DNA of 64,000 nt, taken from assembly GCF_002216795.1 (NCBI RefSeq), contig NZ_CP022316.1:372001-436000 (forward strand). The letters run 5' to 3'. The DNA is from Brachybacterium avium. Its GTDB lineage: Bacteria > Actinomycetota > Actinomycetes > Actinomycetales > Dermabacteraceae. This document shows, one piece after another, positions 1 through 6,813 of this stretch. The notes below the pieces were generated by a model. The model did no database searches, was not told where the DNA came from, and saw only the letters and a program-made list of their open reading frames with translations. A program made the position numbers and the translations under genes. How positions within the stretch are numbered: the first letter of the stretch is position 1; every line of letters begins with the position of its first letter.

Positions 1-76
1 GCTCGGGGTGCGAGCGCTCGTTCCATAGTGTGCCGGTCCACGATGCGGCGCACTTGCGTCTCACACAATAAGACGG

Positions 77-82
77 CAGTAT
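77..82 (+). promoter_or_regulatory. -10 element of IclR gene, leaderless
   Basis: CAGTAT lies exactly 6 nt before the ATG at 89 and there is no purine-rich ribosome site, so transcription would begin at or next to the start codon. The remaining 1-76 is the left part of an intergenic region; no gene can be assigned in it. A minus-strand ATG at 26 opens a frame that runs off the window. Confidence 0.45.
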
Positions 83-88
83 CGGACC

Positions 89-823
89 ATGGACAAGACC
101 TCGGAGGAGAACGGCAGCGGCGTCGGCGTGCTGGACAAGGCGGCGATCGTGCTCGGCGCCCTGGAGGCGGGCCCCGCCACGCTCGCCCAGCTCGTGCAGT
201 CGACAGGCCTCGCCCGGCCCACCGCCCACCGGCTCGCAGTGGCGCTCGAATACCACCATCTGGTCGCCCGGGACATGCAGGGCCGCTTCGTCCTCGGCCC
301 GCGCCTGGGCGAGCTGGCCGCCGCAGCCGGCGAGGACCGCCTGCTGGCCTCGGCAGGGCCGGTGCTGGCAGCGCTGCGGGACCATACCGGGGAATCCGCC
401 CAGCTCTATCGTCGCCAGGGCGAGCACCGCATCTGTGTGGCCGCAGCGGAGCGGCCGATCGGGCTGCGCGATTCGGTGCCCCTGGGATCCGCGCTGACCA
501 TGCGCGCCGGCTCCGCAGCCCAGATCCTGCTGGCCTGGGAGGAGCCGGACCGCCTCCACCGCGGTCTGCTCGGAGCCCGATTCACCGCCACGCAGCTCTC
601 GGCAGTGCGCCGACGCGGTTGGGCGCAGTCCATCGGCGAGCGGGAGCCCGGGGTGGGATCCGTCTCCGCGCCGGTGCGCGGACCCAACGGTCGCGTGGTC
701 GCTGCGCTGAGCATCTCAGGTCCGATCGAGCGGATCACCCGCCAGCCGGGTCGCCTGCATGCCGCCTCCGTGATGAGCTCGGCGAACCATCTCACCGAGC
801 TGCTGCGTCGCTCGGGCTCCTGA
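89..823 (+). CDS. IclR-family transcriptional regulator (NdgR/LtbR-like)
   Basis: A 244-residue IclR-type regulator. An N-terminal winged helix-turn-helix (about residues 15-65, containing TLAQLVQSTGLARPTAHRLA) is followed by the IclR effector domain to the C-terminus. In actinobacteria an IclR protein of this size next to gltX/tRNA-Glu and divergent from leuCD is NdgR/LtbR/AreB, which controls leuCD and other amino-acid genes. The divergent neighbour is outside this window, so the target is inferred. The gene converges with the Usp gene, 24 bp away. The ATG at 89 is chosen because a -10-like CAGTAT sits 6 nt upstream, indicating a leaderless message; the overlapping upstream frame from 28 has no support. 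The family is certain, the NdgR identity fairly likely. Confidence 0.85.
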   Translation: MDKTSEENGSGVGVLDKAAIVLGALEAGPATLAQLVQSTGLARPTAHRLAVALEYHHLVARDMQGRFVLGPRLGELAAAAGEDRLLASAGPVLAALRDHTGESAQLYRRQGEHRICVAAAERPIGLRDSVPLGSALTMRAGSAAQILLAWEEPDRLHRGLLGARFTATQLSAVRRRGWAQSIGEREPGVGSVSAPVRGPNGRVVAALSISGPIERITRQPGRLHAASVMSSANHLTELLRRSGS

Positions 824-847
824 GCGCCGGGCCCAGCACGAACCCGT

Positions 848-1666
848 TCAGTCCCGCTCGATCCAGACCGGGGTGTTGGCGAAGCGCAGCACGTTCACCA
901 GCTGGCGCGGGGCGGAGACCTTGCCCCCGGCCCCGGGGGACCGCTCCCCCGCGACCACCATCATGCTGGCGTCCTCGCTGGCCTGGACCAGCTCCTTGGG
1001 AGTATCCGAAGCGGCGATCCGCACATCCCTGACGAACACCGAGGGGTGGGTCGCGGCGATCCGCTGTGCGACTCCGGCGAGGATCTCCTGGGCCTCCTCC
1101 GGCGTGGTCTCCGGCCGCACCACGAGATGGATGTCCCGCCCGTAGGCCTCGGCGAGATCCGCCGCGCGCGTGACCACCTCGGTGGCCATGTCGTGGTGGA
1201 TCAGCCCGATGGGACCGCTCCCGTCGATCCGCCCTCGCACCACCACCACCGGGCAGTGCGCCCGCGCCGCCAGGGCGAGGCTCTTGGAGCCCACGATCAG
1301 CGTCATCAGCCGACCCAGGCCGCGGCCGCCGAGCACCAGCAGATCGGATTCCTCACTGGCCTCGACCAGCACCGGCACGGCATTGCCGTCGACGATCTCG
1401 GACGTCACCGGAACGTCGACCCCGCTCTCGCGCACGAGTGCGACGGCGTCCTGGATCAGGGCATGGGCGGCGCCCCGGAACCCGGAACCGGCCATCCCCG
1501 AGATCGGGTCGATGTTGACATCGAGCTCGGTCCACACGAAGGCGTGGACGAGATGGAGGCTGCCGCCGACTGCGTCGGCGTGGCGGGCCGCCCAGCGGAC
1601 CGCCTGATCGGACTCGTCGGCATCGAACACACCGACCGTGATGCGGGGACCCGTGCTGTGTTCCAT
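848..1666 (-). CDS. Tandem-domain universal stress protein (UspA family)
   Basis: A 272-residue cytoplasmic stress protein with two Usp folds in tandem (about 8-140 and 148-272). The first carries the ATP-binding signature, seen as LVLGGRGLGRLMTLIVGSKS followed by CPVVVVR. In the second domain the equivalent glycine-rich loop is replaced by MMVVAGERSPGAGG, so it may not bind nucleotide. Two-domain Usp proteins are abundant in actinobacteria and act in stress and dormancy responses; the exact role here is unknown. TATCGT lies 6 nt upstream of the ATG at 1666, suggesting a leaderless transcript, and the gene lies downstream of the tRNA terminator. Confidence 0.88.
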   Translation of the reverse strand: MEHSTGPRITVGVFDADESDQAVRWAARHADAVGGSLHLVHAFVWTELDVNIDPISGMAGSGFRGAAHALIQDAVALVRESGVDVPVTSEIVDGNAVPVLVEASEESDLLVLGGRGLGRLMTLIVGSKSLALAARAHCPVVVVRGRIDGSGPIGLIHHDMATEVVTRAADLAEAYGRDIHLVVRPETTPEEAQEILAGVAQRIAATHPSVFVRDVRIAASDTPKELVQASEDASMMVVAGERSPGAGGKVSAPRQLVNVLRFANTPVWIERD

Positions 1667-1725
1667 ATCACGACGATACCCTGCGCTTCAGGTGGCCTGC
1701 GGCCGAATTCGGCAACCGAATGCAG

Positions 1726-1757
1726 AAGGAGCCGACACCCGAAGGTGCCGGCTCCTT
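1726..1757 (-). terminator. Terminator of the tRNA operon
   Basis: On the minus strand a 12-bp stem (GGAGCCGGCACC pairing with GGTGTCGGCTCC, one G-U pair) encloses a UUCG tetraloop 4 nt after the last tRNA-Glu. The following TTCTGC is only weakly U-rich, but the stem is very stable. Confidence 0.75.
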
Positions 1758-1761
1758 TTCG

Positions 1762-1834
1762 TACCCCGTACCGGATTTGAACCGGTGTTACCGCCGTGAG
1801 AGGGCGGCGTCCTAGGCCGCTAGACGAACGGGGC
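1762..1834 (-). tRNA. tRNA-Glu (anticodon CUC), copy 2
   Basis: The minus strand folds as a 73-nt cloverleaf: acceptor GCCCCGT with ACGGGGT (first pair G-U) and discriminator A, anticodon stem CCGCC/GGCGG, loop CTCTCAC giving CUC, T arm ACCGG/CCGGT. CCA is not encoded. The sequence is identical to the copy at 1863-1935, 101 bp away. Confidence 0.95.
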
Positions 1835-1862
1835 CGGAGCGATCTCTTGCGATCTCGCGTCG

Positions 1863-1935
1863 TACCCCGTACCGGATTTGAACCGGTGTTACCGCCGTGA
1901 GAGGGCGGCGTCCTAGGCCGCTAGACGAACGGGGC
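1863..1935 (-). tRNA. tRNA-Glu (anticodon CUC), copy 1
   Basis: Same 73-nt cloverleaf as 1762-1834, with anticodon CUC in the loop CTCTCAC and no encoded CCA. It lies between tRNA-Gln and the second tRNA-Glu copy and is probably part of the same transcript. It is a substrate for the GltX encoded just upstream. Confidence 0.95.
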
Positions 1936-1970
1936 GCGGACTGCGCAACTTCCGAGGAAGCCGCGAAGCG

Positions 1971-2042
1971 CTGGGGTACCAGGACTCGAACCTAGAATGA
2001 CGGTACCAGAAACCGTTGTGTTGCCAATTACACCATACCCCA
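1971..2042 (-). tRNA. tRNA-Gln (anticodon CUG)
   Basis: A 72-nt cloverleaf on the minus strand: acceptor TGGGGTA with TACCCCA, discriminator G, anticodon stem ACGGT/ACCGT with loop TTCTGGT giving CUG, T loop GTTCGAGTC. CCA is not encoded. It is the first gene of the tRNA operon. With GltX and GatCAB in the same window, it is probably charged by the indirect Glu-to-Gln route; absence of GlnRS is inferred. Confidence 0.95.
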
Positions 2043-2135
2043 TGGTCAAAGCACGCTTTCCGCTCTTTCCACTCCGTTCCCCGAGTGGATTTCGAGGACT
2101 TCCAGGACTGAACTTCGTTGCCGTACCGAGGTAAG

Positions 2136-2164
2136 ACTCTACCGGGTCTTCTCCGCCATGACAA
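2136..2164 (-). promoter_or_regulatory. Promoter of the tRNA-Gln/Glu/Glu operon
   Basis: On the minus strand TTGTCA (plus 2159-2164) and TAGAGT (plus 2136-2141) are separated by exactly 17 bp, a good housekeeping-sigma promoter about 95 bp before tRNA-Gln. Confidence 0.65.
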
Positions 2165-2181
2165 AGCGAGAAGGGCCCTGA

Positions 2182-2215
2182 GCGCTGTGAGGCTGAGCAC
2201 GCCGCCCCACAGCGC
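2182..2215 (-). terminator. Possible terminator after gltX
   Basis: Perfect 8-bp inverted repeat GCGCTGTG/CACAGCGC with an 18-nt loop, starting 9 nt after the gltX stop. There is no U run. Confidence 0.4.
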
Positions 2216-2223
2216 CCCTGAGC

Positions 2224-3744
2224 TCAGGCTGCTGCCGCGAGCCGATCGCGGAGGGAGCGCAGCCTCGCCAGGCTCGAGGCCCTGCCCAGCAGCTCCATCG
2301 ACTCGAACAGCGGGGGCGAGACCCGCCGGCCCGAGATGGCGCTGCGCAGCGGCCCGAAGGCCAGACGCGGCTTGATGCCCATCTCCTCGATGATCGCCGT
2401 CCGGAGGGCGTCCTCGAGCGCGGCGGCGGCGAAGGTATCGGCAGGGACCGCCTCGATCTCGGTGATCGCCCGGTCGAGCACGGCGACCGGATCATCCCCG
2501 AGCTTCTTCAGCGCATCATCCTGCACCACCAGGTCCTCATCGGCGATGAACAGGAAACCCATCAGATCCGGCGCCTCGCCGAGCAGGTTCATGCGGGTCT
2601 GGACCAGCGGGGTGGCCGCGGTGACCAGGGCACGCTGCTGCTCGGTGATCTGCTCGCCCAGCACCCCTGCGGCCTGGAGGTACGGGAGCAGCCGCGCGGC
2701 GAGCTCCGCCTCCGGCAGCAACCGGATGTGATCGGCGTTGATCGCGGTCGCCTTCTTGAGATCGACGCGAGCCGGGTTCGGGTTCACGTCCGAGGCGTCG
2801 AAGCGCTCCACGAGCTGCTCACGGCTGAAGATGTCCTCATCGGCACTGAAGCCCCAGCCCAGCAGCGCGAGGTAGTTGACCATGCCCTCGGGCGTGAAGC
2901 CCTGATCACGGTAGTGGAACAGATTGGCCTGCGGATCGCGCTTGGAGAGCTTCTTGTTGCCCTCCCCCATCACATACGGCAGGTGCCCGAACTCGGGGAC
3001 GCGCTCGGCCACACCGATCTCGATCAGTGCCCGGTAGAGGGCGATCTGCCGTGGGGTGGAGGAGAGGATGTCCTCGCCGCGCAGCACGTGCGTGATCCGC
3101 ATGAGCGCGTCGTCGATCGGGTTCACCAGCGTGTACAGCGGCTTCCCGTTCGCGCGCACCACCACGAAGTCCGGGGTGGAGCCGGCCCTGAAGGTGATCT
3201 CTCCGCGAACCATGTCGGTGAAGGTGAGGTCCTCCTGGGGCATCCGCAGCCGCCAGGTGGGCTCGCGTCCCTCGGCCCGGAAGGCGGCCTTCTGCGCCTC
3301 GGTGAGGTCACGGTCGTAGCCGTCGTAGCCCAGCTGCGGGTCGCGGCCGGCGGCCCGGTGCCGCTCGACGATCTCCTCCGCAGTGGAGAAGGACTCGTAG
3401 ATGTGGCCGGAGGCCTTGAGCCTCTCGATGACGTCCTGGTAGATGTCCCCGCGCTGGGACTGGCGGTACGGGCCATCGGGGCCGCCCACCTCCACGCCCT
3501 CGTCCCAGTCGATGCCGAGCCAGCGCATCGCCTCGAGCAGCTGGTGATAGGACTCCTCGCTGTCGCGGGCGGCGTCGGTGTCCTCGATCCGGAAGATCAG
3601 CTTGCCGCCGTGGTGACGGGCATGCGCCCAGTTGAACAGGGCGGTGCGCACCATGCCCACGTGCGGGGTGCCGGTGGGGCTGGGGCAGAAGCGCACCCTG
3701 ACCTCGGCGGTCGGGGCGGGGCTCGAGGCGGGGACAGTGGTCAC
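2224..3744 (-). CDS. gltX: Glutamyl-tRNA synthetase (possibly non-discriminating)
   Basis: A 506-residue class I aminoacyl-tRNA synthetase that charges tRNA-Glu. The HIGH-type motif appears as [10 protein letters not shown] near residue 20 and the KMSKS loop as KLSKRD near residue 250; length is normal. The GTG at 3744 is chosen because AGGAG lies 8 nt upstream; an in-frame ATG at 3786 has no ribosome site and would touch the stop of the preceding gene. It follows the fumarylacetoacetase-family gene by 47 bp on the same strand and precedes the tRNA-Gln/Glu operon. Because GatCAB is also encoded here, the enzyme may also mischarge tRNA-Gln; this is an inference. Confidence 0.96.
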   Translation of the reverse strand: MTTVPASSPAPTAEVRVRFCPSPTGTPHVGMVRTALFNWAHARHHGGKLIFRIEDTDAARDSEESYHQLLEAMRWLGIDWDEGVEVGGPDGPYRQSQRGDIYQDVIERLKASGHIYESFSTAEEIVERHRAAGRDPQLGYDGYDRDLTEAQKAAFRAEGREPTWRLRMPQEDLTFTDMVRGEITFRAGSTPDFVVVRANGKPLYTLVNPIDDALMRITHVLRGEDILSSTPRQIALYRALIEIGVAERVPEFGHLPYVMGEGNKKLSKRDPQANLFHYRDQGFTPEGMVNYLALLGWGFSADEDIFSREQLVERFDASDVNPNPARVDLKKATAINADHIRLLPEAELAARLLPYLQAAGVLGEQITEQQRALVTAATPLVQTRMNLLGEAPDLMGFLFIADEDLVVQDDALKKLGDDPVAVLDRAITEIEAVPADTFAAAALEDALRTAIIEEMGIKPRLAFGPLRSAISGRRVSPPLFESMELLGRASSLARLRSLRDRLAAAA

Positions 3745-3791
3745 GCGAGGGACTCCTGGAGTGGTCGGGATGGTGGGGGCCGGCATGGCGC

Positions 3792-4568
3792 TCAGCGGCG
3801 CACGATCGGGTTGGACAGGGTGCCGATGCCCTCGATGGTGATGTCCACGGTGGAACCGGCGGGGACGGTGCGCACGCCGGCGGGGGTGCCGGTGAGCACC
3901 AGGTCGCCGGGCAGCAGGGTGACGACGGAGGAGATCTCGGAGATCAGCTCGGCGACCGAGCGGACCATGTCCGCGGTGGAGCCCTGTTGGGCGGTCTCGC
4001 CGTCGACGGTGCTGGAGATCTCGAGGGAGGAGTGGTCGAGATCGGTCTCGATCCAGGGCCCGATCGGGCAGGAGGTGTCGAAGGCCTTGGCCCGGAACCA
4101 CTGGTTCTCCGCGCGCTGGGCGTCCCGCGCGGTGAGGTCGTTGGCACAGGTGTATCCGAGCACGTGATCCGCAACCTGCTCAGGGGCGAGGTCCTTGGCC
4201 ATCCGCTTGATGACCACGGCGAGCTCGGCCTCGAGGCTGACCTCCTGCGAGTAGGCGGGCATCACGACGGGATCGCCGGGGCCGACGACCGCCGTGTTGG
4301 GCTTGAGGAAGAACAGGGCCTGCCCGGGCAGCTCGTCGCCCATCTCGGCGGCGTGGGCGGCATAGTTCCGCCCCACGCACACCACCTTCGAGCGCGGGAT
4401 GACGGGCGCCAGCAGGCGCACATCCTGAAGCGGCACGATGGTGCCCGTGGGGCGGATCTCTGTGTACAGGGGGTCCCCGGTGATCCCGTAGACCATGTCC
4501 TGGCCGTCCTTGGACTGGACGATGCCGTACATGGGGTCGTCACCGGTGGTGAATCGAGCGATGCGCAT
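3792..4568 (-). CDS. Fumarylacetoacetate hydrolase family protein
   Basis: A 258-residue FAH-fold enzyme. Visible family motifs are [31 protein letters not shown], the metal ligand region [31 protein letters not shown] and the closing LTGTPAGV. Members include fumarylpyruvate hydrolase, oxaloacetate tautomerase/decarboxylase and homoprotocatechuate isomerase; sequence alone does not decide the substrate. A gene of this type just upstream of gltX is common in actinobacteria. TAGACT lies 7 nt before the ATG at 4568 and no Shine-Dalgarno is seen, so it is probably leaderless and heads an FAH-gltX transcript. Confidence 0.88.
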   Translation of the reverse strand: MRIARFTTGDDPMYGIVQSKDGQDMVYGITGDPLYTEIRPTGTIVPLQDVRLLAPVIPRSKVVCVGRNYAAHAAEMGDELPGQALFFLKPNTAVVGPGDPVVMPAYSQEVSLEAELAVVIKRMAKDLAPEQVADHVLGYTCANDLTARDAQRAENQWFRAKAFDTSCPIGPWIETDLDHSSLEISSTVDGETAQQGSTADMVRSVAELISEISSVVTLLPGDLVLTGTPAGVRTVPAGSTVDITIEGIGTLSNPIVRR

Positions 4569-4575
4569 ACGCGCC

Positions 4576-4581
4576 AGTCTA
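4576..4581 (-). promoter_or_regulatory. -10 element of FAH-family gene
   Basis: TAGACT on the minus strand, 7 nt from the ATG at 4568, consistent with a leaderless FAH-gltX transcript. Confidence 0.45.
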
Positions 4582-4592
4582 GGTCGTCGAGA

Positions 4593-4916
4593 TCAGTTGA
4601 CCTCGTCGGCCACCTCGATGCTGAAGTTGACCTCGTCGTCCTCGACGGTGGTGACGGAGACGAAGACATCGATGGTCTCGCCCTCAGCGCTGAGGACGCA
4701 GGTCATCTCGGCACCCTTCTCGGCAGGCAGATCCTCCGGGCAGGAGACGTCCTCGGGCTCCTGCCCGACCATCTCGGTCAGCTGATCGTGGATCTGGGCC
4801 TCGATGTCCTCGGCGGGCACGGAGCCGGCGCCCAGGAAGCCGCAGCCGGCGAGCGCGAAGGTGGCGGCCGCAGCGAGCACGAGAGGACGGGTGAGGGAAC
4901 GATGACGGTTCTGCAT
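4593..4916 (-). CDS. DUF4333 lipoprotein
   Basis: A 107-residue secreted lipoprotein. A basic N-terminus and hydrophobic stretch end in the lipobox LAGC with Cys25 as the lipidated residue. The rest matches the small DUF4333 domain: two conserved cysteines (in VSCPEDL and MTCVLS) about 15 residues apart, followed by alternating beta strands. The function of DUF4333 is unknown. The ATG at 4916 is preferred over upstream in-frame codons because AGGAG lies 9 nt before it and the signal peptide begins immediately. Confidence 0.8.
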   Translation of the reverse strand: MQNRHRSLTRPLVLAAAATFALAGCGFLGAGSVPAEDIEAQIHDQLTEMVGQEPEDVSCPEDLPAEKGAEMTCVLSAEGETIDVFVSVTTVEDDEVNFSIEVADEVN

Positions 4917-5086
4917 GGGGAGGTTCTCCTGTTCGGGGGCGGGCGCCGGGCCGGCCTTCGCTACCGGCGGCGCGCCGAGATTCCGCTCCATCCTGGAGGA
5001 ACGCTCCGAAGCCGTCGATGGGGAGAGCTCCCCATCGACAGCTGTGGGGACCCCGGTGGTGACGACCAGCACCACCGCAGGGACGG

Positions 5087-5629
5087 TCACCGCTCCGGGC
5101 CCTCCAGCAGCATCGAGCGGATCCGCAGCTCCGCCTCCTGCCTGCTGACCCCCTCCCGTGCCTCCTGCTCCAGCGCATGACCGGATCCCGGCTCCGGCGT
5201 GATCACCGGTGGAAGCCGACCGGGAGCCAGCACCCGCATCGGCACCGAGAGCGAGTCCTCATGGCCCGGCAGCTCATTGGCGAGGGTGGCGCGGAAGTCA
5301 CCGCGGAAGCGCGGGTGCTCCCAGTGCTCCACGAGATCGAGATAGTCCTCCTCGCTGACCCGTACCCACAGCTGATGGAGGAGCAGCGCCTGCTCCCCCA
5401 CGATGGGCAGTGACAGGAAGCCCGTCAGATAGCAGTCGACCGTGCGGCCGTTGTCGATCAGACACAGCTCCTCGGTGGATCGAGTGCGCATCAGCTGTTC
5501 CCAGGGACTCATCCGCAGGAACGCCTCGGGGCGGTCGAACTCGAGCAGCGGCCAGGGGTTGGCCGCGGTCCCGTCGGCTCCCTCGTGACGACGGCCGCAG
5601 CCGGCGCAGTCGTAGTCGATGTCAGTCAT
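5087..5629 (-). CDS. DUF2199 domain-containing protein
   Basis: A 180-residue cytoplasmic protein of unknown function. It starts with a zinc-knuckle-like CAGCGRRHEG, typical of the DUF2199 family, followed by the family pattern LIDNGRTVDCYLTGFLSLPI and a WVRVSEEDYLDL segment. The ATG at 5629 is chosen because GGAGGAG lies 9 nt upstream; a longer reading to 5719 has no support. The tail is charged and probably helical. It has no obvious functional link to its neighbours. Confidence 0.75.
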   Translation of the reverse strand: MTDIDYDCAGCGRRHEGADGTAANPWPLLEFDRPEAFLRMSPWEQLMRTRSTEELCLIDNGRTVDCYLTGFLSLPIVGEQALLLHQLWVRVSEEDYLDLVEHWEHPRFRGDFRATLANELPGHEDSLSVPMRVLAPGRLPPVITPEPGSGHALEQEAREGVSRQEAELRIRSMLLEGPER

Positions 5630-5802
5630 CTCCAACGCTCCTCCCCACCCGCGACGCTCTGCCACGAGATGGCGGCACGCTATGCCCGACCCGAGGGCCC
5701 GGGCCCTCGGCAGCGGCACGGCTGTGGACGGCGACCAGGTGGGGAGGAACCGTGGGACTCGTAGGATGGTGCGGTCATCATCCCCCGCGCCCGGAGGTCT
5801 CC

Positions 5803-6765
5803 GTGAGTACGCCGTCCCTCACCGCTGCGGTCCGCACGCTGACCGTCGCCGAGGCCGCGGATGATCGTCGAGCCCATGAGGAGCGCGCCGATGCGCTCAC
5901 CGCCTCCCATCGTGCGCGCAGGGCCCGGGGTGAGAAGCACCCGGTCGAAGACTTCCTGTTCACCTACTACCCGTTCTCCGCCGCGCGGCTGCGTCGCTGG
6001 CACCCGGGCTGGGAGTTCGGCTACGACGCGGCGGCCGACGTCGCCGACGACGGGACCAGCCTGATCGCGGACATCGACGGGGCCGGGCACCGCTCCTGGT
6101 ATCTCGACACCTCCGGCGGCTCTCCCGATCCGGTGACGTGGCGTCGCGCGGACGTCGCCCGATTCCTCGCCGAGCGCGGTGACGCGCTCGACTTCATGAC
6201 GCGACTGCTCTCCTCCTCCTCGCTGGCGCGACGGCGCCCGGATTTCGGCTGCTTCGGTCTGCACGAGTGGGCGATGGTCCATCGCGTGCCCGCGGGCGAG
6301 CAGCGCCACGAGGACCTGCCGCTGCGGCTCTCAGCGGCCGAGACCGACGCCGTGGTGGAACGGGAGAAGCTGGTGTGCTCCCATATCGACGCCTTTCGCT
6401 TCTTCACCCCGTCCGCCGCTCCGCGCAATGCGCTGGAGCCCACCCGCGCCTCACAGGTCCAGAACGACAATCCGGCCTGTCTCCATGTCGGGATGGACCT
6501 CTACAAGTGGGCCATGAAGCTCACGCCGCTGGTGCCCTCCTCGCTCGTGCTGGACTGCTTCGAGCACGCCCGCGAGACGCGGGTGCTGGACATGGAGGCG
6601 AGCCCCTACGACGTGCGACCGCTCGGATACGGGGTGGTGCCGATCGAGACGCCTGCGGGCAAGGCCGAGTACGTGCGGCGCCAGCGGGCGCTGGCCACGC
6701 GGGCCGATGCGCTGCGGGAGCGGCTGCTGACGGCGGTCGCGCCGCTCGTCGCGGACCGTCAGTGA
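5803..6765 (+). CDS. Conserved protein, family often labelled 3-methyladenine DNA glycosylase
   Basis: A 320-residue protein conserved in actinobacteria. Recognisable blocks are HPVEDFLFTYYPF and RRWHPG near the N-terminus, CFGLHEWAMV in the middle, and QNDNPACLHVGMDLYKWAMK with LDCFEHARETRVLDMEASPYD near the C-terminus. Databases often call this family 3-methyladenine DNA glycosylase, but I see no classical glycosylase motif, so the activity is unproven. The GTG at 5803 is preceded by GGAGG at 5-nt spacing; the longer open frame back to 5410 is only the antisense shadow of the DUF2199 gene. It lies 48 bp before the helicase on the same strand. Confidence 0.7.
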   Translation: MSTPSLTAAVRTLTVAEAADDRRAHEERADALTASHRARRARGEKHPVEDFLFTYYPFSAARLRRWHPGWEFGYDAAADVADDGTSLIADIDGAGHRSWYLDTSGGSPDPVTWRRADVARFLAERGDALDFMTRLLSSSSLARRRPDFGCFGLHEWAMVHRVPAGEQRHEDLPLRLSAAETDAVVEREKLVCSHIDAFRFFTPSAAPRNALEPTRASQVQNDNPACLHVGMDLYKWAMKLTPLVPSSLVLDCFEHARETRVLDMEASPYDVRPLGYGVVPIETPAGKAEYVRRQRALATRADALRERLLTAVAPLVADRQ

Positions 6766-6801
6766 CGTCGCCGGGAGTTCGGCGCCGTCTGACCTGCCTG
6801 G

Positions 6802-6807
6802 CAGACT
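6802..6807 (+). promoter_or_regulatory. -10 element of DUF3516 helicase
   Basis: CAGACT lies exactly 6 nt before the ATG at 6814 and no Shine-Dalgarno is present, suggesting a leaderless message. Confidence 0.4.
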
Positions 6808-6813
6808 GGGATC

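Noticed and set aside
3744-3786. Upstream ATG start for gltX at 3786
   Set aside because: It has no ribosome site and abuts the previous stop, while the GTG at 3744 has AGGAG 8 nt upstream.
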